Below, in pieces: positions 19,332-26,839 of a stretch of 64,000 nt of DNA. The notes beneath the pieces are model-generated. The model saw only the letters and a list, made by a program, of their open reading frames with translations, was not told the DNA's origin and did no database searches. Each line of letters opens with the position of its first letter. The stretch's first letter is position 1. Source of the stretch: Streptomyces coeruleorubidus (GTDB lineage Bacteria > Actinomycetota > Actinomycetes > Streptomycetales > Streptomycetaceae); the NCBI RefSeq assembly GCF_008705135.1, contig NZ_CP023694.1, positions 4,817,001 to 4,881,000 of the forward strand, given 5' to 3'. The translations under genes were made by a program, and so were the position numbers.

Positions 19332-20075
19332 TCAACGAGCCGCTACCGGTACGAGGGTGAGGTACGCCAGGCCGAGAACGCCGCGGTAGGTGAGCCAGGC
19401 GGCTCGGTGCCGGTCGGCGCGCTCCCGGGTCTCGTCGGCCAGGGGGTGGCCGGGGTGCTCGGCGAGCCACACCTCGGTGTCCGCGAGGTACGCCGACTCG
19501 AACGCCTCCCATTCGTCGAGGCTCGCGGTCTCCGTCCACTCCGGCCGGAACCCCGCGTCGACGGCCAGGCCGACGAGGGTCGCGAGGTCGGGGTGGTCGG
19601 TGGCCTTCGCGTCCGGCCACATGCGGGACAGTTCGGCCTCGGTCGGGGTGCGGTGCCAGAAGCCTTCGCCGAGGAGGACGCGGCCGCCGTCGGAGACGAG
19701 CCCGCGGAGCTCGCCGAGGGCTTGGGGGAGTTGGCTGCCGAGGGCCTGGCTCGCGCCTACGCACAGGACGAGGTCGGCGGGGCCGTGGGGGGTTCCGGTG
19801 GCGGACTCTTCGAGGAAACGGACCCGGTCGGTGAGTCCCCGTTCCTCGGCGGTCCGGCGGGCGCGGGCCAGGTCCTCGGCGTTGATGTCGATGCCGGTGC
19901 CGGTGGCCTCCGGGGTGGCGGTGAGGACGCGGAGCATCAGCTCGCCCCAGCCGCAGCCGATGTCCAGGACGGTGGTCGGGGTGTTGCCGGCCAGGCGGGT
20001 CACGAGCTGGTCGGCCCGTGCTTCGGACAGGGGGCCGTGGAAGGTGAGGCGGCTGCGGCGGGGCGGGGTTGTCAT
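19332..20075 (-). CDS. SAM-dependent class I methyltransferase
   Basis: 247 residues from the ATG at 20075. Motif I is VLDIGCGWGELMLRVL, with the acidic SAM-ribose residue in GTGIDINAEDL. Motif IV-like is ADLVLCVGASQALG, and post-motif is LGELRGLVSDGGRVLLGEGFW. The C-terminal half (WTETASLDEWEAFESAYLADTEVWL) is common to a Streptomyces family of small-molecule methyltransferases with unknown substrates. No strong SD is visible. It is monocistronic, upstream of an IS remnant. Confidence 0.88.
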   Translation of the reverse strand: MTTPPRRSRLTFHGPLSEARADQLVTRLAGNTPTTVLDIGCGWGELMLRVLTATPEATGTGIDINAEDLARARRTAEERGLTDRVRFLEESATGTPHGPADLVLCVGASQALGSQLPQALGELRGLVSDGGRVLLGEGFWHRTPTEAELSRMWPDAKATDHPDLATLVGLAVDAGFRPEWTETASLDEWEAFESAYLADTEVWLAEHPGHPLADETRERADRHRAAWLTYRGVLGLAYLTLVPVAAR

Positions 20076-20169
20076 GTCCAGGGACGGTACGTGGAGTGGG
20101 GCGTTGGCGGCATGGGGTTTTGCGGCCCCTCCGCCCGCCGGATGCACCAAAAATTCACCGGCGCATCAA

Positions 20170-20340
20170 GCACGCCATCATGAACGGGCACCTGTGGCCG
20201 CGGTGGTACTTGTTTGATCAGGAGGTGGACGTGGTCGTATTCGCCGTTGACCTCCTTCTCCGCTTGAAGCATTCGAACTCACCTGCTCACATCGAGTGCA
20301 ATTCCAGTTGTATGTGATCTTTCGCTGCGAGCGGCTGCGG
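20170..20340 (-). pseudogene. Decayed IS200/IS605 TnpA (Y1 HUH transposase) remnant
   Basis: On the minus strand 20252-20214 encodes EVNGEYDHVHLLI. This is the HUH-motif block of IS200 TnpA (EFNGExDHVHLLV in functional proteins), followed by KQVPP. Just upstream, in two other frames, are EFECFK (20280-20263) and TRCEQV (20297-20280), which match the preceding TnpA block in order. The frames no longer connect, intervening residues are lost, and the catalytic tyrosine region is gone. It is divergent from the intact TnpB gene, as in IS605-type elements. Confidence 0.6.
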
Positions 20341-20361
20341 AGCATCCGTACCTTGATCGAT

Positions 20362-21636
20362 ATGAAGCTCCGCTACAACTACCGGGCCTACCCGGACGCC
20401 TCCCAGCGCCGTGCGCTGGCCGGGGCGTTCGGGTGTGCCCGTGTGGTGTGGAACGACTGCCTGCGCGACCGTAAGGAAGCGCACGCGGCGGGGCTGCCGT
20501 ATGTGAAGTCGGGGGATCTCTCCAAGCTGCGCATCACACAGGCCAAGCGCACCGAGGAACGCGCCTGGCTCGCCGACGTGTCCGCCGTGATCCTGCAACA
20601 GTCCCTGCGGGACCTGGACTCCGCCTACAAGAAATTCTTCGACAGCCTCGAGGGCGAGCGGCATGGCCGGAAGGTCGGGCCGCCCAGATACAAGTCGAAG
20701 AAGGACACCCGGCAGTCGATCCGTCTCACCACCAGCGCCTTCTCCCTCAAGGAAAACGGCACAGTGTACGTGGCCAAGGTCGGCAACCTCAAGGTCAAGT
20801 GGTCCCGCCGACTCCCGGCCGCACCCACGTCCCTGACCGTCACCAAGGACAGCTGCGGCCGGTACTTCCTCAGCTTCGTCGTGGACACCGAGCCGGACAT
20901 CCTCCCCGACCTGGAGACGGAGTCCGGCATCGATCTGGGTCTGTCCGCCTTCGCCGTCCTGTCCGACGGGACGAAGATCGCCAGCCCCCGCTTCCTGCGC
21001 AGGGCGGAGAAGAAACTCAAGCGCCTTGGGCGGGAGCTGTCCCGCAAGGTCAAGGGGTCGAAGAACCGGGCCAAGGCCCGCATGAAGGTCGCACGCCAGC
21101 ACGCCAAGGTGGCGTACCGGCGCAGGGACTGGCACCACAAGGCTTCCACGCAGATCATTCGCGACAACCAAGCGGTGTATGTGGAGGACCTCGCGGTATC
21201 GGGCCTGTGCCGCACCCGGCTCGCCAAGTCCGTGCACGACGCGGGATGGTCCGCGTTCGTCGGCATGCTGGAGTACAAGGCGGCTCTGCACGGCCGCACC
21301 TTCGTCAAGGTGGGCCGGGCCTTCCCGTCTTCTCAGGTCTGCTCGGCCTGCGGGTTCCGGGACGGCCCCAAGCCTCTACACGTTAGGCAGTGGACGTGCG
21401 GCGGATGCGGCGCCGTGCATGACCGCGACCACAACGCAGCTCGCAACGTCCTTTTCGAAGGACGTCGTATCGTCGCCGCCGGACGGGCGGAGACGCTAAA
21501 CGCCTGTGGAGCGCTGGTAAGACGGGCACACGTGCCCGCACAGCGTGGTGAAGCAGGAAGCCCCCGGAAGGGTCAGCCGACCCAGGCCGGAATCCCTGGA
21601 CTTCAGGCCAGGGAGCACGTCAATTCGTCACCGTGA
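20362..21636 (+). CDS. tnpB: TnpB, IS200/IS605-family RNA-guided nuclease
   Basis: 424 residues from the ATG at 20362. The N-terminal WED/REC-like part begins LRYNYRAYPDASQRRALAGAFGCARVVWND, typical of TnpB. The RuvC residues are all present: Asp191 (SGIDLGLSAF), Glu275 (YVEDLAV) and the DRDHNAARN box (Asp354/Asp356). A four-cysteine zinc finger (CSACG...CGGCG) sits before the last box. TnpB proteins cut DNA next to a transposon motif, guided by an RNA from the 3' end of the element. The last residues overlap the convergent gene by 17 bp. With TnpA decayed, this TnpB cannot be mobilised from its own copy. Nuclease integrity is inferred from motifs only. Confidence 0.92.
   Translation: MKLRYNYRAYPDASQRRALAGAFGCARVVWNDCLRDRKEAHAAGLPYVKSGDLSKLRITQAKRTEERAWLADVSAVILQQSLRDLDSAYKKFFDSLEGERHGRKVGPPRYKSKKDTRQSIRLTTSAFSLKENGTVYVAKVGNLKVKWSRRLPAAPTSLTVTKDSCGRYFLSFVVDTEPDILPDLETESGIDLGLSAFAVLSDGTKIASPRFLRRAEKKLKRLGRELSRKVKGSKNRAKARMKVARQHAKVAYRRRDWHHKASTQIIRDNQAVYVEDLAVSGLCRTRLAKSVHDAGWSAFVGMLEYKAALHGRTFVKVGRAFPSSQVCSACGFRDGPKPLHVRQWTCGGCGAVHDRDHNAARNVLFEGRRIVAAGRAETLNACGALVRRAHVPAQRGEAGSPRKGQPTQAGIPGLQAREHVNSSP
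21500..21622 (+). ncRNA. Probable omega/reRNA region and right end of the IS605-type element
   Basis: The 3' part of tnpB and its tail contain small hairpins GGGTC-AGCC-GACCC (21570-21583) and TCCCTGG-loop-CCAGGGA (21593-21614). The sequence GAGCACGTCAA then runs to 21622. This hairpin plus a TCAA end is typical of the IS200/IS605 right end and of the scaffold of the guide RNA. The guide would be the bases just after 21622. Boundaries are approximate. Confidence 0.55.
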
Positions 21637-22444
21637 AGTTCCTCAGGATCGCCGCCGTCAGGTCCGGGTCGCCCTCCGTCTTCAACCGGTCCGTCACCGA
21701 CTCCGGTGTCACGCGGCCGCAGGCCAGGCGGACGTACGTCTCCCAGTCGAGGGTGAGCGTGGCGGCGGGGCCGAGGGCGGGGGCCGTTTCCAGGGTGCCG
21801 CGGCCCTGGATGTCGACGCGGATCGTGCGCAGGAACTCGATGGGACCGTGGACGTCGAACACGACGGCCGAGCTGCGCGGTGCCTGCGCGTCCTCGGCGA
21901 CCACCCGCGGGAGTTCGCCGAGCAGCACGTCACGGGCGACGTGCGCGCCGGGGGAGTCGAGGTTGCCGGGCCGGCCGAGGGCCGTGCGCAGGTCCTGCTC
22001 GTGCACCCACACGTCGAAGGCGTGCCGGCGCATGGACTCCTCGAGGGTCAGCTCCGTGCCGAGCGGGCCGCGCACCTTCGTGCCCGGGTCACGCGAGTCG
22101 TTGCGGAGCTGACGGTTGCGGCGGATGATCACGTACTCCAGCTCGGAGGTCATCTCCGGCGCTGTGTGGTGACGGCGGACGTCGACCTGCATCTCCATGT
22201 AGCGCTGGTGGTCGTTCGTCACGTGGAAGAGGTCGCGCGGCAGCGTGTGGATGGGGCGCGGGTCGCCCAGCATCTCGCAGTCCAGGCCGATGACATGGGA
22301 GACCACGTCCCGCACCGACCACCCGGGGCACGGCGTCCGCCGGTTCCACTCGGCCTCCGCGAGCGGCTGGAGCAGCTCGGATATCGCTTCGATGGAGTGG
22401 GTCCAGGCGTCGGCGTAGGGCTGGAGGGTGGGATGCAGACTCAC
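21620..22444 (-). CDS. Maleylpyruvate isomerase-family (DinB-like) mycothiol-dependent protein
   Basis: 274 residues from the GTG at 22444 (GAGGGG nine bases upstream). The N-terminal DinB/MDMPI four-helix domain shows WSVRDVVSHVIGLDCEM with a metal-type histidine, and later RRHAFDVWVHEQDLRTALGRPG, with the usual second and third histidine positions. The C-terminal MDMPI domain is FDVHGPIEFLRTIRVDIQG onward. The family uses mycothiol as cofactor in isomerase or transferase reactions; the exact substrate is unknown. The protein ends FTVTN, and its TGA stop lies exactly at the right end of the inserted IS, so the native C-terminus may have been trimmed. Confidence 0.88.
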   Translation of the reverse strand: MSLHPTLQPYADAWTHSIEAISELLQPLAEAEWNRRTPCPGWSVRDVVSHVIGLDCEMLGDPRPIHTLPRDLFHVTNDHQRYMEMQVDVRRHHTAPEMTSELEYVIIRRNRQLRNDSRDPGTKVRGPLGTELTLEESMRRHAFDVWVHEQDLRTALGRPGNLDSPGAHVARDVLLGELPRVVAEDAQAPRSSAVVFDVHGPIEFLRTIRVDIQGRGTLETAPALGPAATLTLDWETYVRLACGRVTPESVTDRLKTEGDPDLTAAILRNFTVTN

Positions 22445-22636
22445 GGAACGGGACCCCTCGGCGGTCGGTGCACGGGCAGGTGGTGGCGGTTGCCAGTGGG
22501 AGGTGGCGGCTGTCGGCGGGTGTCTTGGCAGCTAAGTTACGCTGCTGTGAGGCACCCCGGCAGTGCTTTCGTGTGACGATCGTAGGCCCGTGGGGATCCC
22601 CTTGTTGGACGGGCCGAATGCCAGGACGGTGGTAGT

Positions 22637-23434
22637 GTGCGCGCCTCTGTGATCCAGATCGCCGTAGACGAGGGCGAATCGGTCGAATCGCGCCGTCGGC
22701 GGGCGGCCTCGATGGTCCGGGATCAGGCCGGGGCCGATCTCGTCGTCCTGCCGGAGCTGTGGACCACGGGTGCCTTCGCGTACGAGGAGTTCGGGCAGGA
22801 GGCCGAGCCGCTCGAAGGGCCGACGTACGAGGCGATGGCGAAGGCCGCGAGCGACGCCGGCGTGTGGCTGCACGCGGGGTCGATTCCCGAGCGTGATCCG
22901 GACGGCCCCCTCTACAACACCTCCCTCGTCTTCTCCCCCTCCGGCGACCTCGCCGCCGTCTACCGCAAGATCCACCGCTTCGGCTTCGACAAGGGCGAGG
23001 CCGTGCTGATGGGCGCGGGTGCCGAGCTGGTGACGGTCCGTCTGCCGGCGACCACCTTGGGCCTCGGCACCTGTTACGACCTCCGTTTCCCCGAACTCTT
23101 CCGCGGTCTCGTCGACGCCGGTGCCGAGACGCTCGTGGTCCCGGCGGGCTGGCCGGAGCGCCGCCGGTCCCACTGGACGCTGCTGGCTCAGGCGCGGGCG
23201 GTCGAGAACCAGTCGTTCGTCATCGCGTGCGGAACGGCCGGGACGCACGCCGGAGTTCCCCAGGCCGGTCACTCGATCGTGGTCGACCCGTGGGGCGAGG
23301 TGCTGGCCGAGGCGGGCGCCGAGGAGGAGGTCCTCACGGTGGACTTCGACCCCGGGAAGGTCGCCGCCACCCGTGAGCAGTTCCCGGCGCTGAAGGACCG
23401 GGTGCTGGGGCTCCAGCCTCCTCGCAGGCCCTGA
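22637..23434 (+). CDS. Carbon-nitrogen hydrolase (nitrilase superfamily, omega-amidase-like)
   Basis: 265 residues from the GTG at 22637. The Glu-Lys-Cys catalytic triad is clear: Glu40 (VVLPELW), Lys111 (YRKIHRFGF) and Cys146 (GTCYDLRFPELFR). The RFPE motif and overall length match the omega-amidase/YafV/Nit2 branch, which hydrolyses 2-oxoglutaramate or similar amides. Branch assignment is tentative. It is divergent from the MDMPI gene with 192 bp between, and the convergent LURP-one gene ends 10 bp downstream. Confidence 0.9.
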   Translation: MRASVIQIAVDEGESVESRRRRAASMVRDQAGADLVVLPELWTTGAFAYEEFGQEAEPLEGPTYEAMAKAASDAGVWLHAGSIPERDPDGPLYNTSLVFSPSGDLAAVYRKIHRFGFDKGEAVLMGAGAELVTVRLPATTLGLGTCYDLRFPELFRGLVDAGAETLVVPAGWPERRRSHWTLLAQARAVENQSFVIACGTAGTHAGVPQAGHSIVVDPWGEVLAEAGAEEEVLTVDFDPGKVAATREQFPALKDRVLGLQPPRRP

Positions 23435-23444
23435 GGACGCGCTC

Positions 23445-23936
23445 TCAGCCCTCCCGCTCCTTCTCCGCCAGGTGGATCACACACACCGCGACCGCGATCA
23501 GCAGCGCCGGATCCGCGTCCTCGTGGACGACCTCCACGCCGTAGGTGTCCCGTACGGTCAGCCACCGCCGGGAGATCACCGCCAGCAGCTCCCCGTCGTA
23601 CTCGACGGCGAACTCCCGGTCGAGGATCTTGCCGCTGACGTCCAGCTCGCTGCCGTCGGCCAGGGACACCCGGTAGTGGTTGCGCAGCAGGGACAGCCGT
23701 TTGCGGCGGATCGTCGCCAGCGGCTCGCCGCCCCGCTGGAGCACCATCGTGTCGCGCAGGGCGAGCATCTTCTGGTGGATGTCGACGAGGACGTGCCCCT
23801 GGGTGTCCTTGAGCTCCCAGGTGTCCCGCAGCCGCAGGGCCTTGCCGTCGACGAGGAACACCTTGGAGCCGCCGGCGTCCTCGATCCAGTAGTCGTCGCC
23901 GAAGCCGAGGAGCCGGTCGTACACGAGGAATCTCAT
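23445..23936 (-). CDS. LURP-one-related family protein
   Basis: 163 residues from the ATG at 23936, which overlaps the stop of the AraC-type gene (ATGA). The protein is nearly all beta-strand with the repeated pattern of LURP-one/tubby-like folds: MRFLVYDRLLGFGDDYWIEDAGG, KVFLVDGKALRLRDTWELKD and VDIHQKMLALRDTMVLQR. These proteins are possibly phospholipid or membrane associated; no enzymatic role is known. Translational coupling to the regulator suggests shared expression. Confidence 0.85.
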   Translation of the reverse strand: MRFLVYDRLLGFGDDYWIEDAGGSKVFLVDGKALRLRDTWELKDTQGHVLVDIHQKMLALRDTMVLQRGGEPLATIRRKRLSLLRNHYRVSLADGSELDVSGKILDREFAVEYDGELLAVISRRWLTVRDTYGVEVVHEDADPALLIAVAVCVIHLAEKEREG

Positions 23937-24931
23937 GTCACCAGGGCTTCCCCGGCGCCCGCTCCGAAACGCCGTCGATAGGCCGACGGGCTGAGCCCGG
24001 TCACCCGCCGCAGCCGGTTCCGCAGGTTGGCGGCCGTACCGAGCCCGCTGCGGGCCGCCACCACGTCCAGCCGTTCCTCGCCCCGCTCGATCAGCCGGCA
24101 GGCCAGCGCCACCCGCTCCCCCGTCAGCCACGCGAGCGGTGTCGTCCCGAGCTGGGCGCGGAAGCGCCGGTGGAGCGTGGCGGGGCTGACACGCGCGCGT
24201 GCGGCCAGGTCCGCCACCGTCAGCGGCTCGCCCAGCCGCTCCTGCGCCCACTCCAGCAGGGGGGCCAGGGACTCGTCCCGCACGTCCGGCACCGGCCGCT
24301 CTACGAACTGCCGCTGCCCGCCGTCCCGGTGCGTGGCGAACACCAGCCGCCGGGAGACGTGGTTGGCGATCTCGGCGCCGTGGTCCCGGCGCCAGACGTG
24401 CAGCCCGAGATCGAGCGCGGCCGCGCTGCCGGCGGCGGTGAGGAGGTCGCCCTCGTCCACGAACAGCACGTCCGGCTCCAGCAGCACCTTCGGGTGCAGC
24501 CGGCGGAAGGAGTCGGCCCAGCGCCAGTGCGTCGCCGCCGGCCGGCCGTCCAGCAGTCCGGCCTCGGCGAGCGCGAAGGTGCCGGTGCAGAAGCTCATGA
24601 CCCGGGTGCCACGCGCGTGTGCGCGCCGGATGGCGTCGAGCACGGCAGGGGCGCGCGGTACGACGTTGTCCGGCCGGCCGGGCACGACCAGCGTGTCCGC
24701 CCGGTCCACGGCGTCCAGGCCCCGGACGCCGGTGAGCGTGAAGAAGCCGTGGTTCATCCGGATCTCCGGCGCGGGCGCGCACAGCGTCACCTCGTACAAC
24801 GGCCCCGGCCGCCCCAGCTCGGGCCGTGGCAGTCCGAACAGTTCGGTGGCCACCCCGACCTCGAAGGGGTTGGTGCCCTCGTCGACGATCACGGCGACCT
24901 GGTGCGGGCGGTGCGAGGATCCTTGCGGCAT
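23933..24931 (-). CDS. GlxA/FtrA-type AraC-family regulator with DJ-1/PfpI domain
   Basis: 332 residues. Residues 10-180 form a DJ-1/PfpI-like domain (VAVIVDEGTNPFEVGVATELFG, MSFCTGTFALAEAGLLDGRPAATHW), probably ligand-sensing rather than catalytic. The C-terminal AraC double helix-turn-helix is complete (LTVADLAARARVSPATLHRRFRAQLGTTPLAWL, LSPSAYRRRFG). It is divergent from the cupin gene, with 52 bp between starts, and is the obvious candidate regulator of it. It is followed by the overlapping LURP-one gene. Confidence 0.92.
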   Translation of the reverse strand: MPQGSSHRPHQVAVIVDEGTNPFEVGVATELFGLPRPELGRPGPLYEVTLCAPAPEIRMNHGFFTLTGVRGLDAVDRADTLVVPGRPDNVVPRAPAVLDAIRRAHARGTRVMSFCTGTFALAEAGLLDGRPAATHWRWADSFRRLHPKVLLEPDVLFVDEGDLLTAAGSAAALDLGLHVWRRDHGAEIANHVSRRLVFATHRDGGQRQFVERPVPDVRDESLAPLLEWAQERLGEPLTVADLAARARVSPATLHRRFRAQLGTTPLAWLTGERVALACRLIERGEERLDVVAARSGLGTAANLRNRLRRVTGLSPSAYRRRFGAGAGEALVT

Positions 24932-24983
24932 GTGCGATTCCTAGCACTCGTGCGAGGCGGGCGGAACCCCGGAGGATCCCCTC

Positions 24984-25376
24984 ATGACCCAGGAACCCGT
25001 CTCCCTCGCCCACGCCCTGGCCTCCTTCTCCGAGCAGTGGAGCCCGCGCATCGTCACCGCCGTCAACGACTACGACGTCCGTATCGCCAAGGTCGAGGGC
25101 GAGCACGTCTGGCACGTCCACGACCACACCGACGAGTTCTTCCTCGTCCTCGACGGCGAACTCCACATCGGACTGCGGGAACCGGCCGGTGAGCGCACGG
25201 CCGTCCTGCCCAGGGGCTCGGTCTTCACCGTCCCGCGCGGCACCGAGCACAAGCCGTACGCCCCCGTCCCGACCGCGATCCTCATGTTCGAGCCCACCGG
25301 CACCCTCACGGTCGGCGACCGCCACGACGAGATCCCGGCCCACGTGGACGCCACGACGGGGCATGCGCTGGCTTAG
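24984..25376 (+). CDS. Single-domain cupin protein
   Basis: 130 residues; ATG at 24984 preceded by GGAGGATCCCCTC. The cupin motif 1 is WHVHDHTDEFFLVLDGELHIGL, with the two His, a further His and Glu of the metal site. Motif 2 is VPRGTEHKPYAP. Such small cupins bind a divalent metal and often a small ligand; the reaction is unknown. It is divergent from and probably controlled by the GlxA-type regulator. The serine recombinase gene begins 68 bp downstream. Confidence 0.9.
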   Translation: MTQEPVSLAHALASFSEQWSPRIVTAVNDYDVRIAKVEGEHVWHVHDHTDEFFLVLDGELHIGLREPAGERTAVLPRGSVFTVPRGTEHKPYAPVPTAILMFEPTGTLTVGDRHDEIPAHVDATTGHALA

Positions 25377-25444
25377 CGGTCGCAGAAGTTCATTACCTTC
25401 GACACTCATGTTCGTTCACAGGGTGAGCAACTCTGGGAGGGGAC

Positions 25445-26839
25445 ATGGGCAAGCGGGATGTCGGCGCCGATCTGTACCTACGGCTTTCCGTGGACCGGGA
25501 AGGAAAGACAGCCATCGAGCGACAGGAGGCCGACTGCCGGGCTTGGGCCGCTCGGCACGGGCTGCTGGTTCGCCAGGTGCACGTTGACCGAGGCCGCTCC
25601 GGCTACAAGAGCGTGACCAGGAAGGGCTTCGAGGCGGCGAGAAGGGCCGTGGCCTCAGGCGTCGTCCGGACGCTGATCGTGTGGAAGCTGGATCGCCTCA
25701 GTCGCAAGGGAACGGCTGAAGTCGGCCCTCTCCTGGACGCGTTCGACTTGATCGGCGGTCGACTCGTCTCCGTCATGGATGGTCTGGACTCGAGCCGTCC
25801 CGGAGACAGGCTCGCCATGGCCTCCCTGTCGGAGTGGGCGCGAGCCGAGGCGGAGATCCAGGGTGAACGCATCCGGCATGCCAAGCGGTATTTGCGCAGT
25901 CGGGGTCGGTGGATCGGAGGGCAACCGCCTTACGGACTGCGTATCGATGCCGAATCAGGACGGCTGACGCCCGACCCCGAGACTGCGGTGTACGCACGCT
26001 TGATCGCGGACGAGGCCCTCTCCGGACGGCCGCTCGTGAGGATCGCCAGGCTGCTCAATGAGCATGAGATCGCCGCCCCCAGAGGCGGTCTGTGGCAAGT
26101 GGGATCGCTGTCTCAACTGCTCCGGGCCCCGGCCTTCGCCGGATTGCTGCCCGAAACGGAGACCGTGTGGGACGAGAAGCGCGATTGTCGCAGGTACACA
26201 GGCGTTGTGCGGCCCTATCTGGATCCGCAGACGGGGCAACCGGTCGTGGCAGGCGAGGGGATCGTCACTCTGGAGGAACAACAGCGGATCGTCGCGGAAC
26301 TGGAATCCAGAACCCGCCTGCGAGGCGACGGTCTCAAGAGGCCGGCACGGGGCCCGACGCACTTGCTGACGGGGCTGCTGTTCTGCGCTGTCGACGGCTG
26401 CGGGACGCGCATGAGCAGGAACGGGACGTCATACGTGTGCCAGGGCGTGCGTCTGGGACACACCTGTCCTGGAGCGCGGGCGATGGCTACCAGCGTCGAA
26501 GGGGCTGTCGCGGCGGCGTTGTTGAGCAGACACCCAGAGATGGCGGCGCGATGGGAGAACGGAGACGTTTCGCAAAAGCGGGCGCTGCTGTCCGAAGTGG
26601 TGGAGCGAGTCTGGGTAACCAGGGCGACCGGGAGAGGACGACGGTTCGAGCCGGAAAAGCGGCTTCGGGTCGTCTGGGCCGACGAAGGAGACGAGGGAGA
26701 GCGGACCGACCGGTGTGATTGGCTGGAGGCATGTCAAAGCGCGCACGCGTCCGTGCTCCCGAGCTCATCGGCAAGGGTGGCTGGATCAACACAGGGGACA
26801 AGGAACCCGGCCTGGCGGAGCTCCGCGGCCGGATCGTAA
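25445..26839 (+). CDS. Large serine recombinase (site-specific integrase), solo
   Basis: 464 residues; ATG with GGGAGGGG just upstream. The resolvase N-terminal domain has Ser15 (YLRLSVDREG), the DRGRSGYK and KLDRLSRKGTAE blocks and the long E-helix (SLSEWARAEAEIQGERIRHAKRYLRSRG). The recombinase domain (GGQPPYGLRIDAES...) and a zinc ribbon (LLFCAVDGCG...SYVCQGV...GHTC) follow. These enzymes integrate phages or ICEs between attP and attB. No other phage or ICE gene is present. Third-position GC is lower than in neighbours, indicating transfer. The reading frame runs 109 bp into the next gene, ending TAA at 26839. Confidence 0.9.
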   Translation: MGKRDVGADLYLRLSVDREGKTAIERQEADCRAWAARHGLLVRQVHVDRGRSGYKSVTRKGFEAARRAVASGVVRTLIVWKLDRLSRKGTAEVGPLLDAFDLIGGRLVSVMDGLDSSRPGDRLAMASLSEWARAEAEIQGERIRHAKRYLRSRGRWIGGQPPYGLRIDAESGRLTPDPETAVYARLIADEALSGRPLVRIARLLNEHEIAAPRGGLWQVGSLSQLLRAPAFAGLLPETETVWDEKRDCRRYTGVVRPYLDPQTGQPVVAGEGIVTLEEQQRIVAELESRTRLRGDGLKRPARGPTHLLTGLLFCAVDGCGTRMSRNGTSYVCQGVRLGHTCPGARAMATSVEGAVAAALLSRHPEMAARWENGDVSQKRALLSEVVERVWVTRATGRGRRFEPEKRLRVVWADEGDEGERTDRCDWLEACQSAHASVLPSSSARVAGSTQGTRNPAWRSSAAGS

